DNA of 11,458 nt. It comes from an uncultured Aquimarina sp. Its GTDB lineage: Bacteria; Bacteroidota; Bacteroidia; Flavobacteriales; Flavobacteriaceae. The stretch covers positions 1 through 11,458 of the forward strand of contig CALGNG010000003.1 in assembly GCA_937958735.1 (NCBI GenBank), read 5' to 3'. The position numbers and the translations under genes were made by a program. This document shows positions 1-7,526 of the stretch, piece by piece (position 1 is the first letter of the stretch; each line of letters begins with the position of its first letter). A model generated the notes under the pieces. The model searched no databases. It had not been told where the DNA came from and saw only the letters and a program-made list of their open reading frames with translations.

Positions 1-2
1 GT

Positions 3-173
3 GGTGATATGCCTAAAGATTCGGCACCTTATTTAGCAAATAAAGTTTACGACCATTACAAATACCTTAATATAGACGAAATTAAAATGAATGATATTCC
101 TGAGTTTTTAGGTAAAATTCAAAGTGATTTATTTGCAATTAATAAGAAATTAGAAAAAGATTACTTTAGTTAA
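3..173 (+). CDS. C-terminal end of an unidentified protein (5' truncated by window edge)
   Basis: An open frame enters from the left edge and runs 56 codons to a TAA at 171-173. The translated tail begins GDMPKDSAPYLANKVYDHYK and ends KKLEKDYFS. It is charged, with Lys, Asp and Tyr common, and looks like a soluble mixed alpha-helical C-terminus: no membrane segment and no Bacteroidota type IX sorting domain is visible. I do not recognise the family. The reading frame has ordinary flavobacterial composition and the next small gene starts 19 bp after its stop, so the two are probably co-transcribed. The frame could be the end of a long gene of which most lies outside the window. Confidence that it is coding is moderate to good; no function is assigned. 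Confidence 0.6.
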   Translation, partial: GDMPKDSAPYLANKVYDHYKYLNIDEIKMNDIPEFLGKIQSDLFAINKKLEKDYFS

Positions 174-192
174 ATTATAAAAATTGTATTTA

Positions 193-306
193 ATGAAAGA
201 TAAGAATAGAATACAAAAACCAGCGGAAGTTCAGCCAGATAAAAATAGACCTGGTACTGCAGAAAAAGAGAAGCAGCATTCTCAGCAAAGTCAATCACAA
301 CAATAG
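193..306 (+). CDS. small hydrophilic 37-aa hypothetical protein
   Basis: ATG at 193 to TAG at 304-306 encodes 37 residues. The peptide starts MKDKNRIQKPAEVQPDKNRP and ends in a Gln/Ser-rich tail (QHSQQSQSQQ). It has almost no hydrophobic residues, several Lys, Asp, Glu, Gln and Pro, and no Cys or aromatic residue, so it is predicted to be intrinsically disordered. It follows the preceding stop by 19 bp in an AT-rich spacer without a clear Shine-Dalgarno site, as is usual in Bacteroidota. The composition recalls small disordered stress or hydrophilin-like peptides, but that is only a resemblance in composition. Its real status rests on being a clean ORF in a space with no other gene and on its tight spacing behind the upstream gene. 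Its stop lies 19 bp from the stop of the convergent transglutaminase gene. Confidence 0.45.
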   Translation: MKDKNRIQKPAEVQPDKNRPGTAEKEKQHSQQSQSQQ

Positions 307-325
307 TTTTATTAGCAATTTATTC

Positions 326-1201
326 TTAAATTCTAGCAATATCTACAGATACTTTTAATTTGCTTTTTCCATATCCATATAGCACTCCCTTAATAGGTGG
401 TACATCAAAATAGTCTCTACCCCAAGAGGTAGTTATGTGTTGGTTTTTTGGGATTTGATTATTGGTAGGATCAAAATCTACCCAACCTATTGTAGGGATA
501 AAAACAGAAAACCATGCGTGAGAAGCATCTACACCAATTAATTTAGTTTTCCCTGGAGGGGGTAAGGTTTCAATATAGCCACTTATATATCTGGCAGGTA
601 ATCCCATTTCGCGTAAGCAAGCAATTCCAATATGTGCAAAATCTTGGCAAACACCTTTCTTCTCTTTCATTAAGTCATTAAGTGGAGTCGAAATGGTACT
701 AAAATTAGGATCAAATTTAAAATCTATATAAATGCGTTGCATTAACTCTTTAGCCGATTCGTAAACAGGTCTATTTGCTTTAAAAGAATGTTGGGCATAT
801 TCTTTAATAAGAGAATTCCCTTTTTTTAAAAAGTTAGAATTTAATGTAAAAGCTAAGGCATCTGTGTATAAAGGGGCATTAGAATCTAATTCTATTAGCG
901 CGTTTTCTAATGTAATTTTGTTAGTATAATCTAATTCATTAAAAAATATATTACGGTCTATAATTGCCGTAGATTTAACCTGTAACGAAGAATGTGGTTT
1001 TAAAATAGAAAAATAATTTAAGTAGTTTCCATTAAAATCAACACGGTCAAAAGTATTGGTAGGACTAGGTGTAATTTCCAATTTAAAATCTTCCAGAGTC
1101 TGACCTACAAAAGATCTAGGTTTTATGTTGGCTATGTTATGACAAAAACTAATATCTGTATTATAGTCATAATCGGTAATGTGTGTAATTTTAAAGCGCA
1201 T
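326..1201 (-). CDS. stand-alone transglutaminase-like protein (Bact_transglu_N + transglutaminase core)
   Basis: This 291-residue protein has the bacterial transglutaminase-like N-terminal beta domain (about 1-95; the start MRFKITHITDYDY is typical) followed by a transglutaminase core (about 145-250). The papain-like triad is intact: Cys185 in GVCQDFAH, His228 in DASHAWFSVF and Asp244 in VDFDPTN. The usual LPARYISGYI strand lies between Cys and His. Length is normal for the family. Members are cytosolic Cys enzymes that may hydrolyse or transfer amide bonds; the substrate is unknown, and no signal peptide is present. It is the last gene of the three-gene operon. Its ATG shares one base with the TAA of the ATP-grasp/alpha-E gene (TAATG), implying translational coupling. 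The context points to processing of the product made by the two upstream ligases. Family assignment is secure; reaction and substrate are inferred. Confidence 0.93.
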   Translation of the reverse strand: MRFKITHITDYDYNTDISFCHNIANIKPRSFVGQTLEDFKLEITPSPTNTFDRVDFNGNYLNYFSILKPHSSLQVKSTAIIDRNIFFNELDYTNKITLENALIELDSNAPLYTDALAFTLNSNFLKKGNSLIKEYAQHSFKANRPVYESAKELMQRIYIDFKFDPNFSTISTPLNDLMKEKKGVCQDFAHIGIACLREMGLPARYISGYIETLPPPGKTKLIGVDASHAWFSVFIPTIGWVDFDPTNNQIPKNQHITTSWGRDYFDVPPIKGVLYGYGKSKLKVSVDIARI

Positions 1202-3774
1202 TATAGATCCGTTAAATTTTGTGAAAGAACTTGGCTTTGTGGTTTTAGATGGTTAAAATATACCTGTACTAGTACCGATGCTGTGTTTTCTAAAGTAGCA
1301 GAAAGGTCTTCTAGTAAATTTAGAAAATAGGTGCGGTCTCCTGTTTCTTTAAAGGAGTTTAATAATTGCGTATTGTTTGCATGATTAAGAATGGTTTGCT
1401 TAGAAATACTAATGGCATTAGTTAACTCAAAATTATTAATCATATTCTCGTGTATCGGTAAGCGATTTAAATCGGTTTCTAATTTAGAAAACAGATAACA
1501 TAAAGAACGTGCATACTCTTGATTAAATAATATGAGTTGCAATAAATTATTAGGGGTAATAACCGATCTGTAGGTATAGCGATAAATATGAGAGCTTTCT
1601 TGACTTTCTAAGAGATTCCCTAATAGTTCATATTCGGTATCTTCGTCTGTATCCCCTTTAAGGAATATTTTAAATTTAGTAATAATAAGTTCGGAAATTT
1701 CTAATCGAAGTCCTATATAGTAAAATAATAATCCTTGTTCTATAAGCACACTACCTTCAATTAATCCCATAAAAGCTATTACACTAGTAATAAGCTTATC
1801 CATATCTTTAGTGCTTTGCTTTACGCATTGTTGGTTGGCTCCAATTAACGCTAGGTCATCTATAGTTTTGTTAATGCTTTCAAAAACCTTCCACATGTCA
1901 GAAGACCATAAATTACGAATACTTAAATAGGCGTTTTTAAAGTAATAAAGGTTACTTAATAAGCTGTTAGGCTTTTCATTATCAAAAATAGTAGCTACTA
2001 ACTTGCATTTATACGTATCATAACTAGTAGTTTCTTCAGTAATAAAATAGCCTTTGTAGTTTCCTGTAAGTTCTACTAAGGTGTCAAGTAGTTTATCAAA
2101 CTTAGGATTTTTCTTAAACTCTTCTATACTAGAGGCACTGTTTATTTCTTTTAGTAGCACTCTTACAAAACGCGCGGTAACCAATATGCGTCCCACGTAC
2201 CTACCTGCCCAATATACATTTTCTGCTGTAGAGCTGGGGAGATTTTTAATATTGCTAGAAGAAAAAATTATATCCTTTTTTAAAGAGTGTTTTAAGCTTT
2301 TCTTTATTGGTTGCGTAAAATTGTCTACAACACAAAAGTCTTTACTAATCCCTTCTTTTTTTATAATTACTTTAGAATTGATTTTGTTGCTTGAAGAAAC
2401 CCGTACTAAGCCTCCTGGCATTACAGAAAAGGAATTCTCTTTAGCTACAGCAAATGCTCTACTGGACATGTAGCGAGGTTCTATAATATTTTTAATAAAG
2501 TTAGGAACCGTTCTAAAGTGGATCCATTGTTGTCCCACATACATTTTAGGTTCTAATTTTATTTTAGCTTTTAATTTTTCTATTTCTGTAGCAGAAAGGT
2601 AAGCGCCAAAGTGAATATGACTTCTTTTGGTATGATCTATTCTTTTTACTACTAACGAGGTAATATTTTTCAATACGTAATCTTGATCGGTAGTATTGCC
2701 ACACCACCAAGTATTTAGTTGAGGTATTAATAGCGGTTCGTTAAGTAAAAACTGAGAAATAGCCGGTAAGAAGTGATAAATTCCAGAATTTTCTAAAACG
2801 CCACTTCCAATAGGGTTTATAATAACTACATTTTTTTTCCTAACAGCTTCTAATATACCTACAACACCTAATAGGGAATTTCCGTTAAGTTCTAGTGGAT
2901 CCATAAAATCGTCACTAACTCTTCGGTAAATTACATCTACTCTTTCTAGGCCTTTTAAGGTTTTTAGCCATACAAAGCCATCCCTAACGGCTAAATCTTT
3001 TCCTTGTACTAAGTTGTATCCATAATAGGAAGCGATAAAGGCATGTTCAAAATAAGTTTCGCTTCTAGCACCTGGGGATAATACTACTATATTGGTAGCT
3101 TCGTTAAAGTTTGTTTTGGCATTAATAAAAAGCTGATTAACATCTTCGAAAAAAGGATGCAATTGCTTTACATTATTTTCGCTATACACATCGGATAACA
3201 AACTAGAAGCAATAGTTCTATTTTCCAAAGCGTAACCCATCCCTGTAGGGGTTTGCGTTCTGTCGTTTACAATTTGTAAATTTCCATTATAATCTCTAAT
3301 AAAATCCGAAGCGTATAAAGAAATCTGAGTTTTAGAATTGTCTACTAAACCATCGCAAGATCTTAAAAAACCTCTATGGCCGTATATAATTTCCATGGGA
3401 ATAATACCGTTCTTAATTAACAGCCTTTCTCCATAGATATCTTTATAGATTAAGTCCATTAATTTAGCACGCTGTTGTAATCCCTTCTCAAAAAAAGCCC
3501 ATTCGTTTTGATGAATAGTATAAGGGATTGCATTTAGCTGCCAAGGCCTATTTAATCCCGAAGGATCGTCGAACATATTAAAGGTTACGCCATTTTCTTG
3601 TATTTGCGAATTTATTTCGGATTGCGCAAACTTTAGTTTTTCAAAACCGAGATTGTCAAAACTGTTCATTAGTTTAGACCATTCTGGTTTAATATTTTTT
3701 TGCGAGTCAAGAATTTCGTCGTGACCCGCATTTTTTTTATAATTTTCCCAAAGGGCAGTTTTTGTTGTATACAT
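1201..3774 (-). CDS. circularly permuted type 2 ATP-grasp protein fused to alpha-E domain
   Basis: This 857-residue two-module protein is the middle gene of the operon. Residues about 65-465 match the circularly permuted ATP-grasp family (CP_ATPgrasp_2, formerly DUF404/DUF407). Landmarks are NDRTQTPTGMGYALENR (170-186), SPGARSETYFEHAF (233-246), VDVIYRRVSDDFMDPLEL (279-296), GSGVLEN (323-329), TWWCGN (355-360), a candidate nucleotide-binding Lys377 in LVVK, and MPGGLVRVSS (452-461). Residues about 510-857 form the all-helical alpha-E domain (DUF403), beginning LPSSTAENVYWAGRYVGR. In other bacteria these are often separate neighbouring genes; here they are one chain. The ATP-grasp part is predicted to activate a carboxylate with ATP and couple it to an amine. 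The alpha-E part has no proven activity. No signal peptide is visible. The gene starts 20 bp after the upstream stop and ends overlapping the next ATG. Domain calls are strong; substrate unknown. Confidence 0.93.
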   Translation of the reverse strand: MYTTKTALWENYKKNAGHDEILDSQKNIKPEWSKLMNSFDNLGFEKLKFAQSEINSQIQENGVTFNMFDDPSGLNRPWQLNAIPYTIHQNEWAFFEKGLQQRAKLMDLIYKDIYGERLLIKNGIIPMEIIYGHRGFLRSCDGLVDNSKTQISLYASDFIRDYNGNLQIVNDRTQTPTGMGYALENRTIASSLLSDVYSENNVKQLHPFFEDVNQLFINAKTNFNEATNIVVLSPGARSETYFEHAFIASYYGYNLVQGKDLAVRDGFVWLKTLKGLERVDVIYRRVSDDFMDPLELNGNSLLGVVGILEAVRKKNVVIINPIGSGVLENSGIYHFLPAISQFLLNEPLLIPQLNTWWCGNTTDQDYVLKNITSLVVKRIDHTKRSHIHFGAYLSATEIEKLKAKIKLEPKMYVGQQWIHFRTVPNFIKNIIEPRYMSSRAFAVAKENSFSVMPGGLVRVSSSNKINSKVIIKKEGISKDFCVVDNFTQPIKKSLKHSLKKDIIFSSSNIKNLPSSTAENVYWAGRYVGRILVTARFVRVLLKEINSASSIEEFKKNPKFDKLLDTLVELTGNYKGYFITEETTSYDTYKCKLVATIFDNEKPNSLLSNLYYFKNAYLSIRNLWSSDMWKVFESINKTIDDLALIGANQQCVKQSTKDMDKLITSVIAFMGLIEGSVLIEQGLLFYYIGLRLEISELIITKFKIFLKGDTDEDTEYELLGNLLESQESSHIYRYTYRSVITPNNLLQLILFNQEYARSLCYLFSKLETDLNRLPIHENMINNFELTNAISISKQTILNHANNTQLLNSFKETGDRTYFLNLLEDLSATLENTASVLVQVYFNHLKPQSQVLSQNLTDL

Positions 3775-3793
3775 AACCTGTTAAAAAACAACT

Positions 3794-6700
3794 CTATTTT
3801 TTTCTTAAATCTAATGTGTTCGGAAACTCAGGATTAACTGGAATTTCTTTCAAATTAAAAGAGGTATTAGATTGTGAAGAAGTATCTCCATCCACAACAT
3901 AGCGTTCTACTTTAGAGACAGATTGATCGGCGTTCTTTTCTGAAACATCTCCTTGTGTATGGTTAAAATCCCAAAAACGATTAATACGTCTAGATTCCGC
4001 TTCGTAACTATTTACAGGTTGGGTTTCGTAGGCTAATCCACCTGGGTGTTCTACAAAATAGGTGAATCCACCTATAGATTTGTCGTTCCAAGTATCTACT
4101 ACATCAAAAACCAATGGTACATCTACATCTATTGTAGGGTGTAACGCAGAGTGGGGTTTCCATGCTTTATAACGCACACTGGCAACATATTCGCCCAACA
4201 CACCTGTGTTTTTCAACGGAATTTTAATTTCGTTGCAAGTTACAATATATCGTTCAGGTACAAAATTACTTACTTTTAATTGTACTCTTTCTAAAGAAGA
4301 ATCTACATATCTAGAAGTACCACCGCTAGCCATTTCTTCTCCAAGGACATTCCAAGGTTCTATAGCCATTCGGAGGTCAAATTCCATTCCTTTAATTTGT
4401 TTTAGTCCATATAAAGGAAAACGGAATTCGAAAAATGGATTAAACCATTCGGTTTTAAATTCGTAACCAGCGTCATTAAGTTGCGCTACAATATCGTTAA
4501 TATCTTCGCGAACGTAATGCTCCATTAAAAATTTGTCGTGTAATTGGGTACCCCATCGGATTAGTTTTGCTTCGTAAGGTTTTTTCCAAAACCAAGCTAC
4601 TAATGTGCGTACTAGAAGCATCTGCATTAAACTCATTTCTTTATGTGGAGGCATATCAAAAGCACGTAGTTCTAAAATTCCTAACCTTCCGGAAGAAGAA
4701 TCAGGAGAATAGAGTTTATCGATGCAAAATTCGGCACGGTGCGTATTTCCAGTAATATCGGTAAGAAGGTGTCTAAATAGGCGGTCTGTTAACCAAAAGG
4801 GAACATCTTGCCCTTTGGGTATTTGTTCAAAGGCAATTTCTAATTCGTACAAACTATCCATTCTAGCCTCGTCTACCCGTGGTGCTTGACTAGTTGGACC
4901 AATAAAAGCTCCAGAAAATAAGTAAGACAATCCAGGGTGGTTTTGCCAAAAAGTAAGTAAACTACGAAGTAGTCTAGGATCGCGAAGCAACGGACTATCT
5001 GCAGGAGTAACTCCTCCTAAGGTAACATGGTTTCCACCTCCGGTACCCGTATGGCGTCCGTCTAATAAAAACTTTTCTGTGCCTAAACGTGATTTTTTTG
5101 CCTCGTCGTAAAGTGTAGTAATATTATCGGTAAGTTCTTTCCAGCTTTTAGCAGGATGTACATTAATTTCTATAACACCAGGATCTGGAGTAATTTTTAA
5201 ACATTCTATTCGGTTGTCTCTTGGAGGTGCATAACCTTCAATAACAACAGGTGTTTTAAGTTTTTTAGCAGTAGCCTCAATGCAAGTCATTAAACTTAAA
5301 AAACTAACTGTATCTTTTAAAGGTGGTAGGTATAAATATAATTTTTTGTCTCTAACTTCCGCACATAAAGCAGTTCTTACAAACGGCTTTTTATTTTTGG
5401 TTTCTTTTTCGCCTATTTTCTTTGGTTTATTTATAAACTTTGGTAATGGTTTGCGAGGTTTAAAAGTGTCGTATTCTACATAAGGGAGACTACTAACTTC
5501 TGGGTCTATCAAAAGGGAATCTAAAGGTAAGCGCAATCCAATTGGAGAGTTGCCAGGTGTTAAAAATATTTTTTTACGTTTAACCTTCCAAGGATTAGAA
5601 ATCCATTCTCCTTTATAGTAATCCATAGGTAATAAATAACCCGAAGGTCTATTATCTCCATTAGTAAATATTTCGCTTAATTTTTTCTTAACAGAAGGTT
5701 TTTTTAAATCCTTTAGGCTGGAAATATCTAAATCTTCGGGTAGGTTTTCTTTTTCCCATAAAAAATAGTAAATATCTTCGTGTACGCTAGCTATGTTTTG
5801 AGTGCTTATGCCTAAATATTCGGATAAAAGGTTTAAGAATTTTTTTGCCATTTCTGGCTTTACTTTTCGTTTTTCTCCTAAACTATCTAATAGCGAAGTA
5901 TTGTTCCAAATTGGAAAACCATCTTTACGCCAGTAGATACCAATTTCCCATCTAGGAAGTGGTTCGCCGGGGTACCATTTTCCTTCGGTATGATGAAGTA
6001 TTCCACCTTTACCAAATTTTTCTAATAACCTTCTAGATAAATCTGTGGCAAGTAAACGCTTGTGTTCTCCGTCTGCATCCGTATTCCATTGTTCCGATTC
6101 CATATCGTCTATGGAAACAAAAGTAGGTTCGCCACCCATGGTTAAACGTACATCGCCATCTTCTAAATCTTTATCTACTTTAAAACCTAGGTTATAAATG
6201 GCATCCCATTGCTTTTGGGTGTAAGGTTTGGTTACACGAGGAGATTCAAAAATACGTTTAATAGTATTTTCAAAAGACATCTCTACTTCGCAAGGGCCAG
6301 TAGCACCAACCACCGGGGCTGCACTTTGGTAATGTGGAGTTCCTGCAAGTGGAATATGTCCTTCGCCAGTAAACAATCCAGAAGTGGCATCTAAACCAAT
6401 CCATCCTGCTCCAGGCACAAAAACTTCTGCCCAAGCATGTAAATCTGTAAAATCTTCTTCTGGTCCAGAGGGGCCGTCTAAAGATTTTTCGTCGGCTTTT
6501 AATTGTATTATGTATCCAGAAACAAAGCGACTAGCTAATCCAAAATAACGTAGTGTTTTTACTAACAACCATGCAAAATCCCTACAAGAGCCTAATTTTT
6601 TTTCTAGGGTAGTCTCGCAAGTTTGTACACCAGATTCCATACGGATAGTATAGTTTAGGTGCTGATATACGCGTTGATTAACGGCGACTAAAAAATCATT

Positions 6701-7123
6701 AATTTCTGCAGGAGAAATGTCAATAGTTTTTACCCATTGCTCAAATTCAGGGCCTTCTTCGCCTAGTTCTAAATAGGTTTGTAATTCTTTTTTTTCTGCA
6801 GCTTCGTAGGTGAAAGGATATATTTTAGCATAATCCTCCACAAAAAAATCAAAAGGGTTAATTACCTTCATATCGGCAATTAACTCTACTGCTACGGTTA
6901 GTTCTTTAACAGGCTCGTGAAAAACAATACGGGCAAGGTAGTTACCAAATGGGTCTTGTTGCCAATTAATAAAATGTTCTTTAGGAGTAATTTTAAAAGA
7001 ATAAGCCTCTATAGCTGTCCTGGAATGCGGTGCTGGACGCAATCTAAAAATATGCGGAAAATGCGTTACAGGTTTATCGTAAGTATACGTTGTTTTGTGA
7101 GAAACAATTACTTTTAATGCCAT
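3794..7123 (-). CDS. transglutaminase-like domain fused to DUF2126 putative amidoligase
   Basis: First gene of the operon, 1109 residues, the usual size of this fusion family. Residues about 1-95 are the bacterial transglutaminase N-terminal domain (MALKVIVSHKTTYTYDKPV; LRPAPHSR). Residues about 145-250 are the transglutaminase core with Cys180 (GSCRDFAW), His229 (DLHAWAEVF) and Asp245 (GLDATSG) all present. From about 310 to 1085 is DUF2126, a glutamine-synthetase-like COOH-NH2 ligase in the published classification. Conserved stretches include RLTMGGEPTF (326-335), DPGVIEINVHP (647-657), DGRHTGTGGGNHVTLGG (688-704), HRAEFCIDKLYSPDSSSGR (795-813) and ELRAFDMPPH (818-827). These hold acidic and His residues suitable for metal-ATP binding. 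The C-terminal 30 residues are Ser/Asn-rich and look flexible. No export signal. Predicted role: ATP-dependent amide bond formation joined to a peptidase or amide-transfer module. Product unknown. Confidence 0.94.
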   Translation of the reverse strand: MALKVIVSHKTTYTYDKPVTHFPHIFRLRPAPHSRTAIEAYSFKITPKEHFINWQQDPFGNYLARIVFHEPVKELTVAVELIADMKVINPFDFFVEDYAKIYPFTYEAAEKKELQTYLELGEEGPEFEQWVKTIDISPAEINDFLVAVNQRVYQHLNYTIRMESGVQTCETTLEKKLGSCRDFAWLLVKTLRYFGLASRFVSGYIIQLKADEKSLDGPSGPEEDFTDLHAWAEVFVPGAGWIGLDATSGLFTGEGHIPLAGTPHYQSAAPVVGATGPCEVEMSFENTIKRIFESPRVTKPYTQKQWDAIYNLGFKVDKDLEDGDVRLTMGGEPTFVSIDDMESEQWNTDADGEHKRLLATDLSRRLLEKFGKGGILHHTEGKWYPGEPLPRWEIGIYWRKDGFPIWNNTSLLDSLGEKRKVKPEMAKKFLNLLSEYLGISTQNIASVHEDIYYFLWEKENLPEDLDISSLKDLKKPSVKKKLSEIFTNGDNRPSGYLLPMDYYKGEWISNPWKVKRKKIFLTPGNSPIGLRLPLDSLLIDPEVSSLPYVEYDTFKPRKPLPKFINKPKKIGEKETKNKKPFVRTALCAEVRDKKLYLYLPPLKDTVSFLSLMTCIEATAKKLKTPVVIEGYAPPRDNRIECLKITPDPGVIEINVHPAKSWKELTDNITTLYDEAKKSRLGTEKFLLDGRHTGTGGGNHVTLGGVTPADSPLLRDPRLLRSLLTFWQNHPGLSYLFSGAFIGPTSQAPRVDEARMDSLYELEIAFEQIPKGQDVPFWLTDRLFRHLLTDITGNTHRAEFCIDKLYSPDSSSGRLGILELRAFDMPPHKEMSLMQMLLVRTLVAWFWKKPYEAKLIRWGTQLHDKFLMEHYVREDINDIVAQLNDAGYEFKTEWFNPFFEFRFPLYGLKQIKGMEFDLRMAIEPWNVLGEEMASGGTSRYVDSSLERVQLKVSNFVPERYIVTCNEIKIPLKNTGVLGEYVASVRYKAWKPHSALHPTIDVDVPLVFDVVDTWNDKSIGGFTYFVEHPGGLAYETQPVNSYEAESRRINRFWDFNHTQGDVSEKNADQSVSKVERYVVDGDTSSQSNTSFNLKEIPVNPEFPNTLDLRKK

Positions 7124-7205
7124 ATTTTATATTATAAAATGCGAGTAATAAAGATACCTTAATTACAAAAATGAAATGTGCTTTTTCAATACGAATATTG
7201 GCTTT

Positions 7206-7235
7206 TGTTAATTAATTATGATAAAACAATTAACA
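7206..7235. repeat. inverted repeat upstream of the amidoligase operon
   Basis: The arms TGTTAATT (7206-7213) and AATTAACA (7228-7235) are exact reverse complements separated by 14 bases. The site lies 83-112 bp upstream of the ATG of the transglutaminase-DUF2126 gene. It could be an operator or just a consequence of the high AT content. There is no U-tract that would make it a good terminator. Confidence 0.3.
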
Positions 7236-7377
7236 GTACTTAAGATTGCGTTTTTCATATTTTAAATGCCTTCTAATGCGAAGAAAGTACCATAGAGTTT
7301 AATAGTACATAGATTAAAAAATGCAACTAAAATAAGCAGAAAGCTTTTACCTTGTAGTAGAGAAGAATAATTATTCA

Positions 7378-7471
7378 GTTAACGATTGAATTTAATGTCA
7401 AGTTAACATTTGTAGTCATTAGTTTACATAAAAAATTAGATTTGCTAACCTAATCATTATGTTGAGCTAAC
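7378..7471 (+). promoter_or_regulatory. cluster of four GYTAAC motifs, candidate regulator-binding array
   Basis: GTTAAC occurs at 7378-7383 and 7402-7407, and GCTAAC at 7444-7449 and 7466-7471. Three of the four are preceded by A (AGTTAAC, AGTTAAC, AGCTAAC). Offsets are 24, 42 and 22 bp, close to whole or near-whole helical turns. They surround the candidate promoter of the lipoprotein gene: two sites near or upstream of -33, one at the -7 element and one in the leader. The second and fourth copies sit in a longer imperfect direct repeat (AGTTAACATTTGTAGT and AGCTAACATTGTAGTT). Binding protein unknown; the motif was noticed after the fact. Confidence 0.3.
7409..7444 (+). promoter_or_regulatory. 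candidate Bacteroidota-type promoter of the choice-of-anchor I lipoprotein gene
   Basis: TTTG at 7409-7412 and an exact TAnnTTTG match, TAGATTTG, at 7437-7444 form a -33/-7 pair on the + strand. The spacer of 24 bp is slightly longer than the usual range of about 19-23, so the -33 assignment is less sure than the -7. Transcription would start near 7451 and leave a leader of roughly 75 nt before the ATG at 7527. Confidence 0.4.
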
Positions 7472-7526
7472 ATTGTAGTTGTCGTGTTTTTGCTTCTTTG
7501 TAATTTAATTTAACAAAAACACAAAA

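Larger units (their letters stand above)
7124..7526. other. 403-bp divergent intergenic region
   Basis: This spacer separates the start of the leftward amidoligase operon (ATG at 7123) from the start of the rightward lipoprotein gene (7527). It is very AT-rich and holds no convincing ORF. Visible content: an inverted repeat near 7206-7235, four GYTAAC motifs between 7378 and 7471, and a candidate Bacteroidota promoter for the rightward gene at 7409-7444. For the leftward operon the best -7-like match is TATCTTTA (complement of 7149-7156), but no TTTG lies at the right distance behind it, so I do not call a promoter. About 7240-7370 shows nothing recognisable. Confidence 0.7.

Noticed and set aside
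307..325. Bidirectional terminator between the convergent genes
   Set aside because: The 19-bp gap has no inverted repeat or GC stem, only T-rich sequence.
2081..2473. 130-codon + strand ORF
   Set aside because: It lies wholly inside the ATP-grasp/alpha-E gene on the other strand, which has strong domain matches; the + strand translation shows no family features.
4206..4466. 86-codon + strand ORF, and similar short ones at 1139-1330, 4567-4755, 5280-5483, 6209-6394 and 6917-7117
   Set aside because: All are antisense to well supported conserved domains of the operon genes and carry no motifs of their own.
7149..7173. Promoter for the leftward amidoligase operon (TATCTTTA or CATTTTTG as -7 on the minus strand)
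   Set aside because: Each is one base off the -7 consensus, and no TTTG-like -33 element lies at a suitable distance from either.
7403..7428. TTAACA/TTTACA as a Bacillus-type Pho box before the lipoprotein gene
   Set aside because: The two elements are 20 bp apart start to start instead of about 11, and the box is not established for this phylum.
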